Shown here: positions 8,537 to 17,303 of the stretch, piece after piece
Position numbering within the stretch: position 1 is the first letter of the stretch
How the letters are laid out: each line of letters begins with the position of its first letter
Assembly: GCA_045126475.1 (NCBI GenBank)
Contig: JBGVOL010000032.1
Span: forward strand, 1 to 39,631
DNA length: 39,631 nt
Direction: 5' to 3'
Origin: SVEL01 sp045126475
GTDB taxonomy: Bacteria > Bacillota > Clostridia > Lachnospirales > Lachnospiraceae
Program-made: the position numbers and the translations under genes
Notes under the pieces: generated by a model
What the model was told of the DNA's origin: nothing
Seen by the model: the letters and a program-made list of their open reading frames with translations, nothing else
Databases searched by the model: none

Positions 8537-9406
8537 TTAGTCTTCTTTGCTTATGTGAACCTGTAACTGGTTAAACGGAATTTCGATTCCGTTGCTGTCA
8601 AGAGCGTTCTTAACATTCTCCATAAGTCTGAAATATACGTTCCAGTAATCTGCTGTTTTGCACCATGCACGAACTGTAATTGTTACCTGACTTGCCGCAA
8701 GCTCTGTGACAATTACTGCAATTTCAGGATCGCGAAGAACTGCCTCATCTTTTGCTGCCACATCAAAGATAACTGCCTTTGCCTTTTCAATGTCATCAGC
8801 ATATCCGATACCGAATGCAATATCAACTCTTCTTTTATCAAACTCTGTCACGTTTGTAATCGACGAATTTGACAGCGAGCCGTTAGGAATGGAAATCGCC
8901 TTATTGTCCGGTGTAATAAGCTTTGTATAAAACAGGTCTATCTTTTCTACTGTTCCTTCCCTGCCTGTCCCGTTGTCGATAATATAATCGCCAACCCTGA
9001 ATGGCTTAAGCATAAGAATCAAAACACCGCCTGCAAAATTTGAAAGGCTTCCCTGAAGTGCCAGACCTACTGTCAGTCCAAGTGTTCCAAGTACGGCTAT
9101 AAATGATGCTGTGTCAATTCCAACCTTATCACAGATAATTACAATAAGAACAACATACAAAATAACCTTAATCAGTGAATCAAGGAATCTCTGTATACTG
9201 ATTTCCATCTTTGCCTTCTCAAAGAACTTCCTGCAAAACTTCAATAAATACTTGATAATAATCTTTCCCACTAAAAAGATTACAATGGCAAGTACAATAT
9301 TTACAGCAAAATCAAATACTTTCGGGATATACCCTTCAATAGTCTCCAACAACTTATTTGCCTCACTTACGGCAGAAGTCGACATCAAAAAATCAAATGT
9401 GTTCAT
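8537..9406 (-). CDS. mscS: Small-conductance mechanosensitive channel, MscS family
   Basis: The 289-residue product has three hydrophobic segments in the first 135 residues. The third is the glycine/alanine-rich pore helix, with GLTVGLALQGSLSNFAGGVLIL followed by KPFRVGDYI, the hallmark of MscS. A cytoplasmic beta/alpha-beta vestibule domain follows (GTVEKIDLFYT, IPNGSLSNSSITN). It releases solutes from the cytoplasm on hypo-osmotic shock. It starts 32 bp after glgB and is probably cotranscribed with it; GGAG lies before the ATG. Length and domain order are those of the minimal E. coli-type MscS. Confidence 0.93.
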   Translation of the reverse strand: MNTFDFLMSTSAVSEANKLLETIEGYIPKVFDFAVNIVLAIVIFLVGKIIIKYLLKFCRKFFEKAKMEISIQRFLDSLIKVILYVVLIVIICDKVGIDTASFIAVLGTLGLTVGLALQGSLSNFAGGVLILMLKPFRVGDYIIDNGTGREGTVEKIDLFYTKLITPDNKAISIPNGSLSNSSITNVTEFDKRRVDIAFGIGYADDIEKAKAVIFDVAAKDEAVLRDPEIAVIVTELAASQVTITVRAWCKTADYWNVYFRLMENVKNALDSNGIEIPFNQLQVHISKED

Positions 9407-9438
9407 ATTAGTCTCCTTTTTCTTGCGTTCTGATAATT

Positions 9439-12000
9439 CTATGCCTTTTTCTTAACTGCTGTTTTTTTAGGTGTTGCATTTTTTACAGCCGTTTTCTTCA
9501 CAGCATCTTTCTTCACGGCTTCTTTCTTAACCGTCTCTTTTTTTATCGGCTCTTCCTTTACCGTTTCTTTTTTCACCGCTTCCTTTTTTATCGGCTCTTC
9601 CTTTCCCGTTTCCCTTTTCACTGCTTCTTTCTTTACAGTTTCACTCTTAACAGTATCTTTCTTTACTGTGTCCTTCTTAGCAGTTTCCTTCTTGACAGTT
9701 TCTTTCTTTACATTTTTCCTGTTTGACACAGGGGTTTTTTCCTTTTCCTGCACCGGCGAGAACTTAAAGATTGCAACCGATAAAGGTGCCAGCTTTATTG
9801 TTATTGAGTCCGGCCTTCCGTCAGTTTTGACCTTCTTTGTAGCCTTTACACGTGAATTCACAAAGCCGCTTCCACCAAACCTTTCTTCATCGCTGTTAAG
9901 TATCTCCTTATATTTTCCCTTTGGCACTCCGATAGTAAATTCTTCGTGGCGTATTGTATCAAAGTTACATACAACAAGAAGCATGTCATCTTTTTTCTTG
10001 CCTCTTCTCACAAATGAAACTGTACTTTCCTCAGGATTATTGCAGTTCATCCACTCAAATCCTACCGGAACATCATCCTGCTCATAGAGAGCCGGTTCTG
10101 ATGTATAGAGTTTATTAAGTGCCTTCACATAATCCGATACCTGTCTGTGTTTTTCATCATCAAGACTTCTCCAGTCAAGTTCTCTCTCCTCGCTCCATTC
10201 ACGGTAGCAGGCAAATTCCTGTCCCATAAACAAAAGCTTCTTGCCCGGATGAGTCATCATAAATCCATAAGTTGCGCGAAGATTAGCAAATTTGGTCTTC
10301 TCTTTCTCTCCCGGCATCTTTCCTATCATGGAACCCTTGCCATGTACAACCTCATCATGAGAGAACACAAGTATGTAATCCTCACTGTACTGATAAAGCA
10401 TACTGAATGTAAGCTGATTGTAATTATTCTTTCTGAAGTACGGGTCACATCTCATATAGCTTGAAAAATCATTCATCCAGCCCATATTCCACTTAAAGTC
10501 AAATCCAAGACCATCGTTCTCCACATCACCTGTGACAGCCGCCCATGCAGTAGACTCTTCCGCTATAACAATTGCTCCCTTACACTGCTTCTTCATCTGT
10601 GAATTGAGGTGCTTTAAAAACTCAACCGCCTGAAGATTTTCATGACCGCCATAAATATTTGCAACCCATTCGCCTGCATTCTTTCCGTAATCAAGATAAA
10701 GCATTGACGCAACCGCATCCATTCTGATTCCGTCAACATGATACTCTTTTACCCAGAACAGTGCATTGGCAATAAGGAAGTTTGAAACCTCCGGTCTGCC
10801 GTAATTAAAAATAAGCGTTCCCCAATGAGGATGTTCACCCTGTCTTGGGTCAAAATGTTCATATAAACATGTCCCGTCAAAACGTGCAAGTCCAAAAGCA
10901 TCTTTTGGAAAATGGGCCGGTACCCAGTCAAGAATAACACCTATATCATTCTTATGCATATAATCAATAAAATACATGAAATCTTCCGGTGTTCCGTATC
11001 TTGATGTAGGTGCATAATATCCTGTTACCTGATAACCCCACGAACCGTCAAAAGGGTGTTCCATAACAGGCATGATTTCAATGTGTGTATATCCCATTTC
11101 TTTTACATAATCACAAAGCAGCGGAGCAAGCTCCCTGTAATTGTAAAACAGACTCTTGCTGTCCGTTTCAACTGAAAGGTTCTCACCACCTTCTTCAACA
11201 ATCTCAGCCGCCGGCTTCTTCCATGAGCCAAGATGCACCTCGTATATTGACATAGGCATCTCTGTTGCGTTGTTCTTTTCACGTTTCTTAAGCCACTGAT
11301 TGTCGCTCCATCTAAAGCCTTCAATGTCGTAAAGTATTGATGCATTCTCAGGTCTCTTCTGTGAATAATAACCGTATGGGTCAGCCTTTAAAATATTCTG
11401 TCCGTCACTTTTCTTAATCTCATACTTGTACAGTTCTCCGCCTTTCAGTCCCGGAATAAACAGTGTGAATACTCCCGTATCCTCCACTCTCTCCATCATA
11501 TGACGGCGTCCGTCCCAGAGATTGAAGTCACCAACCACACTGACACGCTTTGCCATAGGTGCCCACACTGCAAATGTATATCCCTTCACACCGTCAATAT
11601 TGGCAGGATGTGCTCCCAGATACTTATACACTTCATAATTCACACCTGCGTTAAACTTTTTAAGCTGTTGTAAAGGAATATCAGGTGTAAACTGATATGG
11701 GTCATAATATTCATACGTGGAACCATCCTGGTATACCGCTATAATCTTATATACCCCTTTCTGTTTCTGGGAAAGCATTACTGCAAAATAACCACCATCT
11801 TCTACTTCTTCCATCTTATACTTCGTCGTCTCTCCGTCATACTGAACAAACGCCTCCGTTGCATCCGGAACAAAAGCCTGAATAATGTAGCCGCCTTTCA
11901 CCTCCTTCGGTCCAAGTACTATCTTTGGATTATCAATATCCGCGTAAAGTACTCCTTCGATATTTCTCCAATCCATAAATTTATATAACTTGTCTCTCAT
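9439..12000 (-). CDS. glgB: 1,4-alpha-glucan branching enzyme with a lysine-rich C-terminal tail
   Basis: It forms alpha-1,6 branches in glycogen. The 853-residue product has an N-terminal all-beta module, a CBM48 domain at about 118-225 (FAVWAPMAKRVSVVGDFNLWDG), and the GH13 catalytic barrel with nucleophile D428 (DGIRMD), acid/base E481 (IAEES) and D549 (FSHDEVVHGKGSM). A C-terminal beta domain ends near residue 750. The final hundred or so residues are imperfect KKETVKKE-type repeats, not part of the usual enzyme. The ATG at 12000 has AAAGGA 7 nt upstream; an upstream in-frame start would add 27 residues of non-conserved sequence. No other glycogen gene is beside it; mscS follows. Confidence 0.95.
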   Translation of the reverse strand: MRDKLYKFMDWRNIEGVLYADIDNPKIVLGPKEVKGGYIIQAFVPDATEAFVQYDGETTKYKMEEVEDGGYFAVMLSQKQKGVYKIIAVYQDGSTYEYYDPYQFTPDIPLQQLKKFNAGVNYEVYKYLGAHPANIDGVKGYTFAVWAPMAKRVSVVGDFNLWDGRRHMMERVEDTGVFTLFIPGLKGGELYKYEIKKSDGQNILKADPYGYYSQKRPENASILYDIEGFRWSDNQWLKKREKNNATEMPMSIYEVHLGSWKKPAAEIVEEGGENLSVETDSKSLFYNYRELAPLLCDYVKEMGYTHIEIMPVMEHPFDGSWGYQVTGYYAPTSRYGTPEDFMYFIDYMHKNDIGVILDWVPAHFPKDAFGLARFDGTCLYEHFDPRQGEHPHWGTLIFNYGRPEVSNFLIANALFWVKEYHVDGIRMDAVASMLYLDYGKNAGEWVANIYGGHENLQAVEFLKHLNSQMKKQCKGAIVIAEESTAWAAVTGDVENDGLGFDFKWNMGWMNDFSSYMRCDPYFRKNNYNQLTFSMLYQYSEDYILVFSHDEVVHGKGSMIGKMPGEKEKTKFANLRATYGFMMTHPGKKLLFMGQEFACYREWSEERELDWRSLDDEKHRQVSDYVKALNKLYTSEPALYEQDDVPVGFEWMNCNNPEESTVSFVRRGKKKDDMLLVVCNFDTIRHEEFTIGVPKGKYKEILNSDEERFGGSGFVNSRVKATKKVKTDGRPDSITIKLAPLSVAIFKFSPVQEKEKTPVSNRKNVKKETVKKETAKKDTVKKDTVKSETVKKEAVKRETGKEEPIKKEAVKKETVKEEPIKKETVKKEAVKKDAVKKTAVKNATPKKTAVKKKA
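9442..9750 (-). repeat. Degenerate lysine-rich repeat tract encoding the GlgB tail
   Basis: The tract encodes about 100 residues made of five- to six-residue blocks such as KKETV, KKDTV, KKEAV and KEEPI, ending in KKTAVKKKA. The repeats are imperfect at both DNA and protein level. The tract resembles the lysine-rich tails of histone H1-like bacterial proteins in composition, but this is only a composition likeness. Confidence 0.8.
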
Positions 12001-12121
12001 AGCAACATCCTTTCTGCACATTCGTTTTATTATATATAAATGTACCACAAAATAGTAATTATGTCCATTAAAGTCGGACAATAATTAGTAACTTCTGTGT
12101 AAAATTCATGCGAATTATTTC

Positions 12122-12150
12122 TTGACAAATTACTCCATTTTAAGTAAAAT
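12122..12150 (+). promoter_or_regulatory. rpsT promoter
   Basis: TTGACA (12122-12127) and TAAAAT (12145-12150) are 17 bp apart. This predicts a leader of about 150 nt before rpsT, long for an 87-codon gene. Confidence 0.75.
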
Positions 12151-12201
12151 GTTTAAGATGTTTGCATTTTGTCCGCACAAGTCTATATGTAAACAATCTG
12201 G

Positions 12202-12231
12202 GTTTTCATATGGTCGTTAACGTATGAAAAC
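12202..12231 (+). promoter_or_regulatory. Hairpin in the rpsT leader
   Basis: GTTTTCATA (12202-12210) pairs with TATGAAAAC (12223-12231) around a 12-nt loop. It lies in the middle of the long rpsT leader. Ribosomal protein S20 is known to limit its own synthesis in other bacteria, so a control element is possible, but no known motif is recognised. Confidence 0.45.
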
Positions 12232-12305
12232 ATTATGGTTTCTTACTCTCTCAAAGAAATCATGTAACAACAAACAGATTATGACATTTTGTGGAGGTAA
12301 TGAAA

Positions 12306-12569
12306 ATGGCTAATATTAAGTCAGCAAAGAAAAGAGTAGAAGTTACAAAGATCAGAACAGAAAGAAATAAGGCAATCAAGTCTAAGGTTAAGACAGCAGT
12401 TAAGAAGGTAGACGCTGCTATCGCTGCTAATGACAAAGATGCTGCTGCAGCTGCTTTAGTTGCTGCAACAAAGGAAATCGACAAAGCTACAACAAAGGGT
12501 GTATACCACAAGAATACAGCTTCAAGAAAGGTTTCTCGTTTAGCTTCTTCTGTTAATAAGATGGCTTAG
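12306..12569 (+). CDS. rpsT: 30S ribosomal protein S20
   Basis: The 87-residue, Lys/Ala-rich protein binds 16S rRNA in the small subunit. The N-terminus MANIKSAKKR is diagnostic, as is the helical bundle composition. GGAGG (12293-12297) lies 8 nt before the ATG at 12306; earlier in-frame GTG and ATG codons at 12291 and 12300 overlap or touch that ribosome binding site and are rejected. Codon use is strongly biased (AAG, GCT, ACA), as expected for a highly expressed gene. It faces holA, an arrangement found in many Firmicutes. Confidence 0.97.
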   Translation: MANIKSAKKRVEVTKIRTERNKAIKSKVKTAVKKVDAAIAANDKDAAAAALVAATKEIDKATTKGVYHKNTASRKVSRLASSVNKMA

Positions 12570-12589
12570 TTTTAAACCTTGCAAAAATA

Positions 12590-12636
12590 AACAGGAAAGC
12601 AGATTTTTCATGTTATGAAAAATCTGCTTTCCTGTT
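12590..12636. terminator. Bidirectional terminator between rpsT and holA
   Basis: A perfect 22-bp stem (12590-12611 with 12615-12636) closes a 3-nt loop. Its T-rich right flank serves rpsT and the A-rich left flank serves holA on the other strand. It is one of the longest perfect stems in the window. Confidence 0.92.
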
Positions 12637-12638
12637 AT

Positions 12639-13613
12639 TTATGAATATTTAATCAGTATCATTTCCACGCCTGCCTTCTCATCCATGCGTCCGTTCTTAA
12701 TATCGTTCTCGATTTTTATACATTCCTCAAGTGCCTGCACAAGCATCTTTCCCTTAAATCCGCTCTTAAGCTGTCTTAAAATCTTTCCCACAATAAACGG
12801 CTGCACCGCTGCCTTTGAAGCGATACTTCCATTGTCCGCTCCCCTTTCACTCAGTTCGTAAACCTGAAGCATTATGTTAAACTGTCTGGAAAGCATAAAC
12901 AAAATCCTCATAGGAGGCTCCTTCATGGCTATAAGGTCATAATACAACCCAAGAGTCTTCCTTCTGTCCTTATTTGCCATGGCATCTATCATATCAAATA
13001 TTTTCGATGATATCTGTACCGAACAGACTTTTTTTACATCATCATCTGTTATAACTTCTCTTTCAAGACAGTAACAGATTAGTTTTTCAAGCTCTTTTGA
13101 TATGTTTTCCATATCACTTCCTACATTTGTAAGAAACAATTCAAGAGTACTTTTTGTAATCTTTTTGCCATTTTGATTTAGAATTCCGACAATCCACTTT
13201 TCAAGGGCTGCATTGTTCTGCTCTGCCATCTCGCAGACATAACCCATATCCTTAACCTTTTTAAACAGCTTATTTCTCTTGTCCACCTCTGTTTCCACAA
13301 AAACAAGACACGTTGTCTCCGGCACTTTTTCTATATACTCATTCATCGTATCATTGGATGACTTAAAGAAGCCCGAATGTTCCATAACAACAAGCCTTCT
13401 GTCTGCAAAAAACGGAAGTGTCTCCGAGATACCCACAATGGCTGTAGCATCACAGTCTTTTCCCTCAAAATATGAGTAATTCATGGTGTCATCACCGCAG
13501 ATTGCCGTCTTTATCCTTTTTTTGTATTGTTTTTTTAAGTATTCCTCTGTACCATAAAGCAGATAAATCTTCTCAAAATTTCCGTTCTTTATGTCTTCAT
13601 TTATCTTTCTCAT
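12639..13613 (-). CDS. holA: DNA polymerase III delta subunit
   Basis: The 324-residue product is the clamp-loader delta subunit, which opens the sliding clamp at the replication fork. The N-terminal LYGTEEYLKKQYKKRI is the typical inactive AAA+ start. The LEKLICYC, IFDMIDAMANKDRR and MLSRQFNIMLQV segments match HolA/YqeN. ATG at 13613 lies 4 nt after GGGAGG; an in-frame TTG at 13625 would precede that site. It is separated from the upstream gene by a terminator and has its own promoter at 13650-13678. Proximity to comEC and rpsT is conserved in Firmicutes, which supports the call. Confidence 0.93.
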   Translation of the reverse strand: MRKINEDIKNGNFEKIYLLYGTEEYLKKQYKKRIKTAICGDDTMNYSYFEGKDCDATAIVGISETLPFFADRRLVVMEHSGFFKSSNDTMNEYIEKVPETTCLVFVETEVDKRNKLFKKVKDMGYVCEMAEQNNAALEKWIVGILNQNGKKITKSTLELFLTNVGSDMENISKELEKLICYCLEREVITDDDVKKVCSVQISSKIFDMIDAMANKDRRKTLGLYYDLIAMKEPPMRILFMLSRQFNIMLQVYELSERGADNGSIASKAAVQPFIVGKILRQLKSGFKGKMLVQALEECIKIENDIKNGRMDEKAGVEMILIKYS

Positions 13614-13649
13614 TCTGCCTCCCAATGTCCCAAACCGTAAGCTTATTTA

Positions 13650-13678
13650 ACTATACTTTCTTCTATACCCCCAGTCAA
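13650..13678 (-). promoter_or_regulatory. holA promoter
   Basis: On the minus strand, TTGACT (13673-13678) and TATAGT (13650-13655) are 17 bp apart. It lies just after the terminator at 13706-13733, so holA is its own transcription unit. Confidence 0.65.
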
Positions 13679-13705
13679 GTAATTTATGCAGATATTAAAT
13701 TATGG

Positions 13706-13733
13706 AAAAGAGTGGTTGATTTCTCAACCACTC
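13706..13733 (-). terminator. Terminator after the PD-(D/E)XK-like gene
   Basis: GAGTGGTTGA (13710-13719) pairs exactly with 13724-13733 around a 4-nt loop, followed on the minus strand by TTTTCC. Confidence 0.75.
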
Positions 13734-13831
13734 CGGTTTATTGTAATGCCAGATTTTGAAAATTCAGAAGTTTTCCCTATAGTAGACCTTCACTGCAGGT
13801 CATACAGTCCAAATGTACAAAATTATTCCAA

Positions 13832-14620
13832 CTATAAAAAAAATTCTTTTATTATGTTCTGTACTCTCTCCACATCCAAAGGATGGTCAGCCGTCTCAAA
13901 TGTTGCAATTAAGTTGATAGAAGGTATTATGCCATTATCACAATAGAGTCTTATCTTTTTACATGCACCATTCCGATATTCCCGATCATCCATCAGTCCG
14001 AAATGTTCCCAATATATTCTTTTTCCGGTAATCGGGTGCCTTACTGTAAAATCAGGATAGATACATATTCCATTATCAAGAACAAGTTTATCCTCATACC
14101 GAAATGGAATTCCATATTTATAGAGCATCATATCAATGATAACCTCAGATTTTGAGCGAAGATATTTTCCCTGACTCCCCTTATGAATCAGGTTTTCAGG
14201 ATATCCAGCTCCACCTTCATACTTTTCCTCCATCCACATTTTCAAATCCTCTCTCTCAACAGAATGCATTGGTTCCAGCAATTTCCCCCATTCCTCATGC
14301 TTCAACAAATCCTCTGCTTTTCCTTCGACCTTCTTCATCTGACGCTCATAATATTCCAACGCCTTCACCTGATGACTCAACTCCTCATATCTACTCTCAT
14401 AGTACTTTTTCAGTGCAAGCTTCTCCGCAAACCTTCTGTTGCTCTTAGGAAGATAAGTTGCAACACTCCCCTCCTTCATGCAAAACCACTTATAATTCTT
14501 CCCATTCTTTGCACATCTCAAATCCTCTTTGGGCATCTTTTTTAAAAGTGATTCAATCTGCTTCATTTCCTGTTCGTTAGACTGGATAATCTCACTTGCT
14601 TCTCTACATGTTAATCTCAT
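13832..14620 (-). CDS. Protein of unknown function with a PD-(D/E)XK nuclease-like C-terminus
   Basis: The product has 262 residues. Residues 1-120 are charged and helical, likely coiled coil (MKQIESLLKKM, then KKYYESRYEELSHQ). The C-terminal half reads like a PD-(D/E)XK core: E159 in RSKSEVIIDMML, E176 in FRYEDKL, D190 in IYPDF, then E205 in IYWEHFGLMDD and a later lysine pair. The canonical (D/E)XK lysine is replaced by the EHFG pattern, so activity is uncertain. The start at ATG 14620 is 4 nt after GGGAGG. It lies between the tandem repeat array and holA, breaking the usual comEC-holA adjacency, which suggests insertion. It is not an identified restriction enzyme, and no methylase is nearby. 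Confidence 0.6.
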   Translation of the reverse strand: MRLTCREASEIIQSNEQEMKQIESLLKKMPKEDLRCAKNGKNYKWFCMKEGSVATYLPKSNRRFAEKLALKKYYESRYEELSHQVKALEYYERQMKKVEGKAEDLLKHEEWGKLLEPMHSVEREDLKMWMEEKYEGGAGYPENLIHKGSQGKYLRSKSEVIIDMMLYKYGIPFRYEDKLVLDNGICIYPDFTVRHPITGKRIYWEHFGLMDDREYRNGACKKIRLYCDNGIIPSINLIATFETADHPLDVERVQNIIKEFFL

Positions 14621-14650
14621 TTTTCCTCCCATTATGATGTTAATTTTTTC

Positions 14651-14976
14651 GTGGGCCTGTAGCGGGTTATTTGTTTCTCTGACCCACGAAAACTACGACA
14701 GTTTTCTCTTTGGCTGCCTCTCGTGGGCCTGTAGCGAGTTATTTTCTTCCCTGACCCACGAAAACTACGACAGTTTTCTCTTTGGCTACCTCTCGTGGGT
14801 CTGTAGTGGGTTATTTTCTTCTCAGGCCCACGGAAACTGCGACAGGCTTCCCTTTGGTTGCCTCTCGTGGGTCTGTAGTGGGTTATTTTCTTCTCAGGCC
14901 CACGGAAATTGAGACAAGCCTCCATTTTTCTGCTGCTCGTGGGACTGTGACGAATTATTTACTTCCCTGACCCACG
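14651..14976. repeat. 72-bp tandem repeat array, five units, each with a CGTGGG...CCCACG hairpin
   Basis: Units begin at 14651, 14723, 14795, 14867 and 14938 (period 72, last step 71). Each starts with a 39-bp block bounded by CGTGGG and CCCACG, followed by a 33-bp linker; the fifth unit has only the 39-bp block. In units 1 and 2 the linker also holds GAAAACT/AGTTTTC as a second hairpin. Because 72 is a multiple of 3, long frames stay open on both strands: a minus frame 14632-14925 would encode four 24-residue repeats (KKITHYRPTRG type). That frame has no ribosome binding site, so the array is probably not translated. The fifth unit overlaps the end of comEC. Confidence 0.9.
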
Positions 14977-17303
14977 GAGCGCCTATATCCTTCTGTCTCC
15001 ACTTCACCTAAAGATGAAATTGTAAGTATTATGGCTCCAAGTTCATCAGTTCTTAGAATCTCGCTGCCTGTTGCTTCAAGTCTATTTAGTGTCTCTGCAT
15101 GCGGATGGCCGTAAGAATTATCTTCTCCGCATGAAATAATAGCAATATCCGGTTCTATCATTTTTAGAAACTCTTCTGAACTTGAACCACCCGAACCGTG
15201 ATGTGCCGCCTTATAAACTGACAATGATTTACCACTATCCACCATATTATTTTGCACATACCTTATAATCTCTTTCTCCACTTTACTGCTTATATCACCT
15301 GTAAAAAACGCAGACAATGATTTGTAACTCATATGCAAAACCATCGAATTATCATTTATATCGCCATAATCACTTTCTTTATCAGGACTTAAGCACATAA
15401 GTTCCAACTCTCCGTCTTCCAAAATGTCACCTCTTGTAAAATTAATGATATTTATATGATTCTTATTTGCAAGATTCATTATCTTAATATAATTCTCATT
15501 ATCATTATTTTGAACAGCATTTGAAATAACAATATTTTTCACCTCAATCCTTCCCCTTTCCAGTATCTCCGATATACCTGATACATGGTCAGTGTCAAAA
15601 TGTGATATAAATACGTATTCCAGACTGTCCACATCATAATATTCAAGAAAGCTTTCAATTTTGTACTCTCCTACCCTTTTTTCGTCGGTACTTCCTCCGT
15701 CAATAAGGTAATCATATCCCGAATCACTGTGTATATATATTGATTCTCCCTGGCCCACATCCAGAAAGCACATTAAAAAGCCTTCACTTTTATTGCCGTA
15801 AACCAGAAAAATCATTACGCTCACCAATACACACGGCACACACATACGGCGCATAAATGACGTTTTAATCTCTTTTCTCCTGTTAAGTCTCATATATACT
15901 AACATACATACAAGGCATATGTAATACAGCACATTCCTGATTATTCCCATATTTCCCGTTACGACAGATGCGTGTGGCAGTTTTAGAAATATATTACATA
16001 ACTCCGTGTAAAATCTTAAAATGTATACCGCTCCTCCAATGACAAATTCTCCTGCCTGCGGAGCAAAAAACGAGACAGTTATCCCTGCTGCCGACGTGAC
16101 AAGAACAATTCCCATAAGAGGAACAACTATAAGATTCAGTACCGGTGCATAAGTTGATATCCTATAAAAAAGCATACTGTTAACCGGAAGCATTGTAAAT
16201 GTTATGGACATATTAAAAATAACAGCATTCACAATCTTATTCTTTGCACAAAGGAATTTCTGAATGACAGGTGCCGTAACGCTGACTGCTGCCATTGCAC
16301 CAAATGAAAGTATAAACGAAGAATTGGTCAGATAATACGGATTGTCCGTTAGCAGCAGTAACGCAGCAAAAGAAACAGACGAAATCATATCATATCTTCT
16401 CCCCAGCACATCAGCCGCTATGCGCAGAGTAAACATTATAACTGCCCTCACTGCCGATACCGGTGAACCTGTAATCATAAGAAAAAGTATCATAACACTG
16501 CCGCTGACTGCTGCCGATGAGCCATATCTTAATCTTTTTCGAAGCAGCCTGTATATACCCATGCCGGCTGCAGAAATATGAAGTCCCGATATTGACAGTA
16601 TATGGGTAATATTATTCATCGAATAAAGTTCTTTAACTCCATCATCTATTCCATTTTTTTCTCCAAGAACAATGGCTGATACCAGTCCCTTTTCCTTTTC
16701 GGTACAGATTTGTCCAAGAATTGTAAGAAATTTGTTTTTTAAATTATAAAGTAACTCCTCTATCTGATTATAATCGTTATGGTCACCCCGAACCGTATAA
16801 TCAGCAACATCAACCTTAAGAATCACTCCCTGTGAGTGCATATATTCCCTCTCATCAAAATTTCCCGGATTATCAGCTATACTCATTGGAATTATTTCTC
16901 CCAATACGGTTATTTTTTCTCCATATCTGACACTTTTGGCATTGTCCATATATAGCAATATGTTTCCGTCATCACAGGACATCATCACTTCATATATATA
17001 GTTTTTCAACTGTATCTGTCTGACTTCTCCCTCAATGGTAGCAGGGCTTAAAGTTTCATAACCATATTGTACTCTGTCATACCTTTCATAAATCATTTTC
17101 CGGTTATGACAAAGACAGCATCCCACTATAAGCATAATAATAAATACAACAGATACTTTAACATATTCTTTTTTTACAGCAGCAGCCATAACTGCCACTG
17201 CAATAAATATAAATAAAGCTGCATTTCTCTCTCCGCTCCCTGCAAATGCAGCCAGTTCTCCTAATATAAGGGCAGCAACCATCACTGATAATGGTCTTTT
17301 AAT
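14955..17303 (-). CDS. comEC: DNA internalization protein ComEC/Rec2
   Basis: It forms the inner-membrane channel for single-stranded DNA uptake in competence. The product (782 residues from 17303) has an N-terminal membrane/OB region (DUF4131-like), the Competence domain with HILSISGLHISAAGMGIYR and several membrane helices, and a C-terminal metallo-beta-lactamase-like domain (LDVGQGESIYI, HFDTDHVSG). No ATG, GTG or TTG lies at a sensible distance from the GGGAGG at 17310-17315; an ATT 6 nt downstream gives MKRPLSV, a typical ComEC beginning, whereas the first usual codon, GTG at 17285, is 24 nt away. The last seven codons and stop lie in the tandem repeat. It follows the GerMN gene by 15 nt in the comEA operon. 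Confidence 0.92.
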   Translation of the reverse strand: MKRPLSVMVAALILGELAAFAGSGERNAALFIFIAVAVMAAAVKKEYVKVSVVFIIMLIVGCCLCHNRKMIYERYDRVQYGYETLSPATIEGEVRQIQLKNYIYEVMMSCDDGNILLYMDNAKSVRYGEKITVLGEIIPMSIADNPGNFDEREYMHSQGVILKVDVADYTVRGDHNDYNQIEELLYNLKNKFLTILGQICTEKEKGLVSAIVLGEKNGIDDGVKELYSMNNITHILSISGLHISAAGMGIYRLLRKRLRYGSSAAVSGSVMILFLMITGSPVSAVRAVIMFTLRIAADVLGRRYDMISSVSFAALLLLTDNPYYLTNSSFILSFGAMAAVSVTAPVIQKFLCAKNKIVNAVIFNMSITFTMLPVNSMLFYRISTYAPVLNLIVVPLMGIVLVTSAAGITVSFFAPQAGEFVIGGAVYILRFYTELCNIFLKLPHASVVTGNMGIIRNVLYYICLVCMLVYMRLNRRKEIKTSFMRRMCVPCVLVSVMIFLVYGNKSEGFLMCFLDVGQGESIYIHSDSGYDYLIDGGSTDEKRVGEYKIESFLEYYDVDSLEYVFISHFDTDHVSGISEILERGRIEVKNIVISNAVQNNDNENYIKIMNLANKNHINIINFTRGDILEDGELELMCLSPDKESDYGDINDNSMVLHMSYKSLSAFFTGDISSKVEKEIIRYVQNNMVDSGKSLSVYKAAHHGSGGSSSEEFLKMIEPDIAIISCGEDNSYGHPHAETLNRLEATGSEILRTDELGAIILTISSLGEVETEGYRRSVGQGSK

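Noticed and set aside
9668..10087. Long plus-strand frames opposite glgB, comEC, argJ and the phosphoesterase
   Set aside because: They lie fully inside well-supported minus-strand genes, lack ribosome binding sites, and have shadow-frame composition.
14632..14925. 97-residue frame with four 24-residue repeats as a protein-coding gene
   Set aside because: No ribosome binding site before its ATG, frames are open on both strands because the period is a multiple of three, and unit differences show no clear excess of synonymous changes.
14651..14976. CRISPR-like geometry: 39-bp palindromic blocks with 33-bp spacers
   Set aside because: The linkers are similar to one another rather than unique, there are only five units, and no cas genes are near. 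It is a plain 72-bp tandem repeat.
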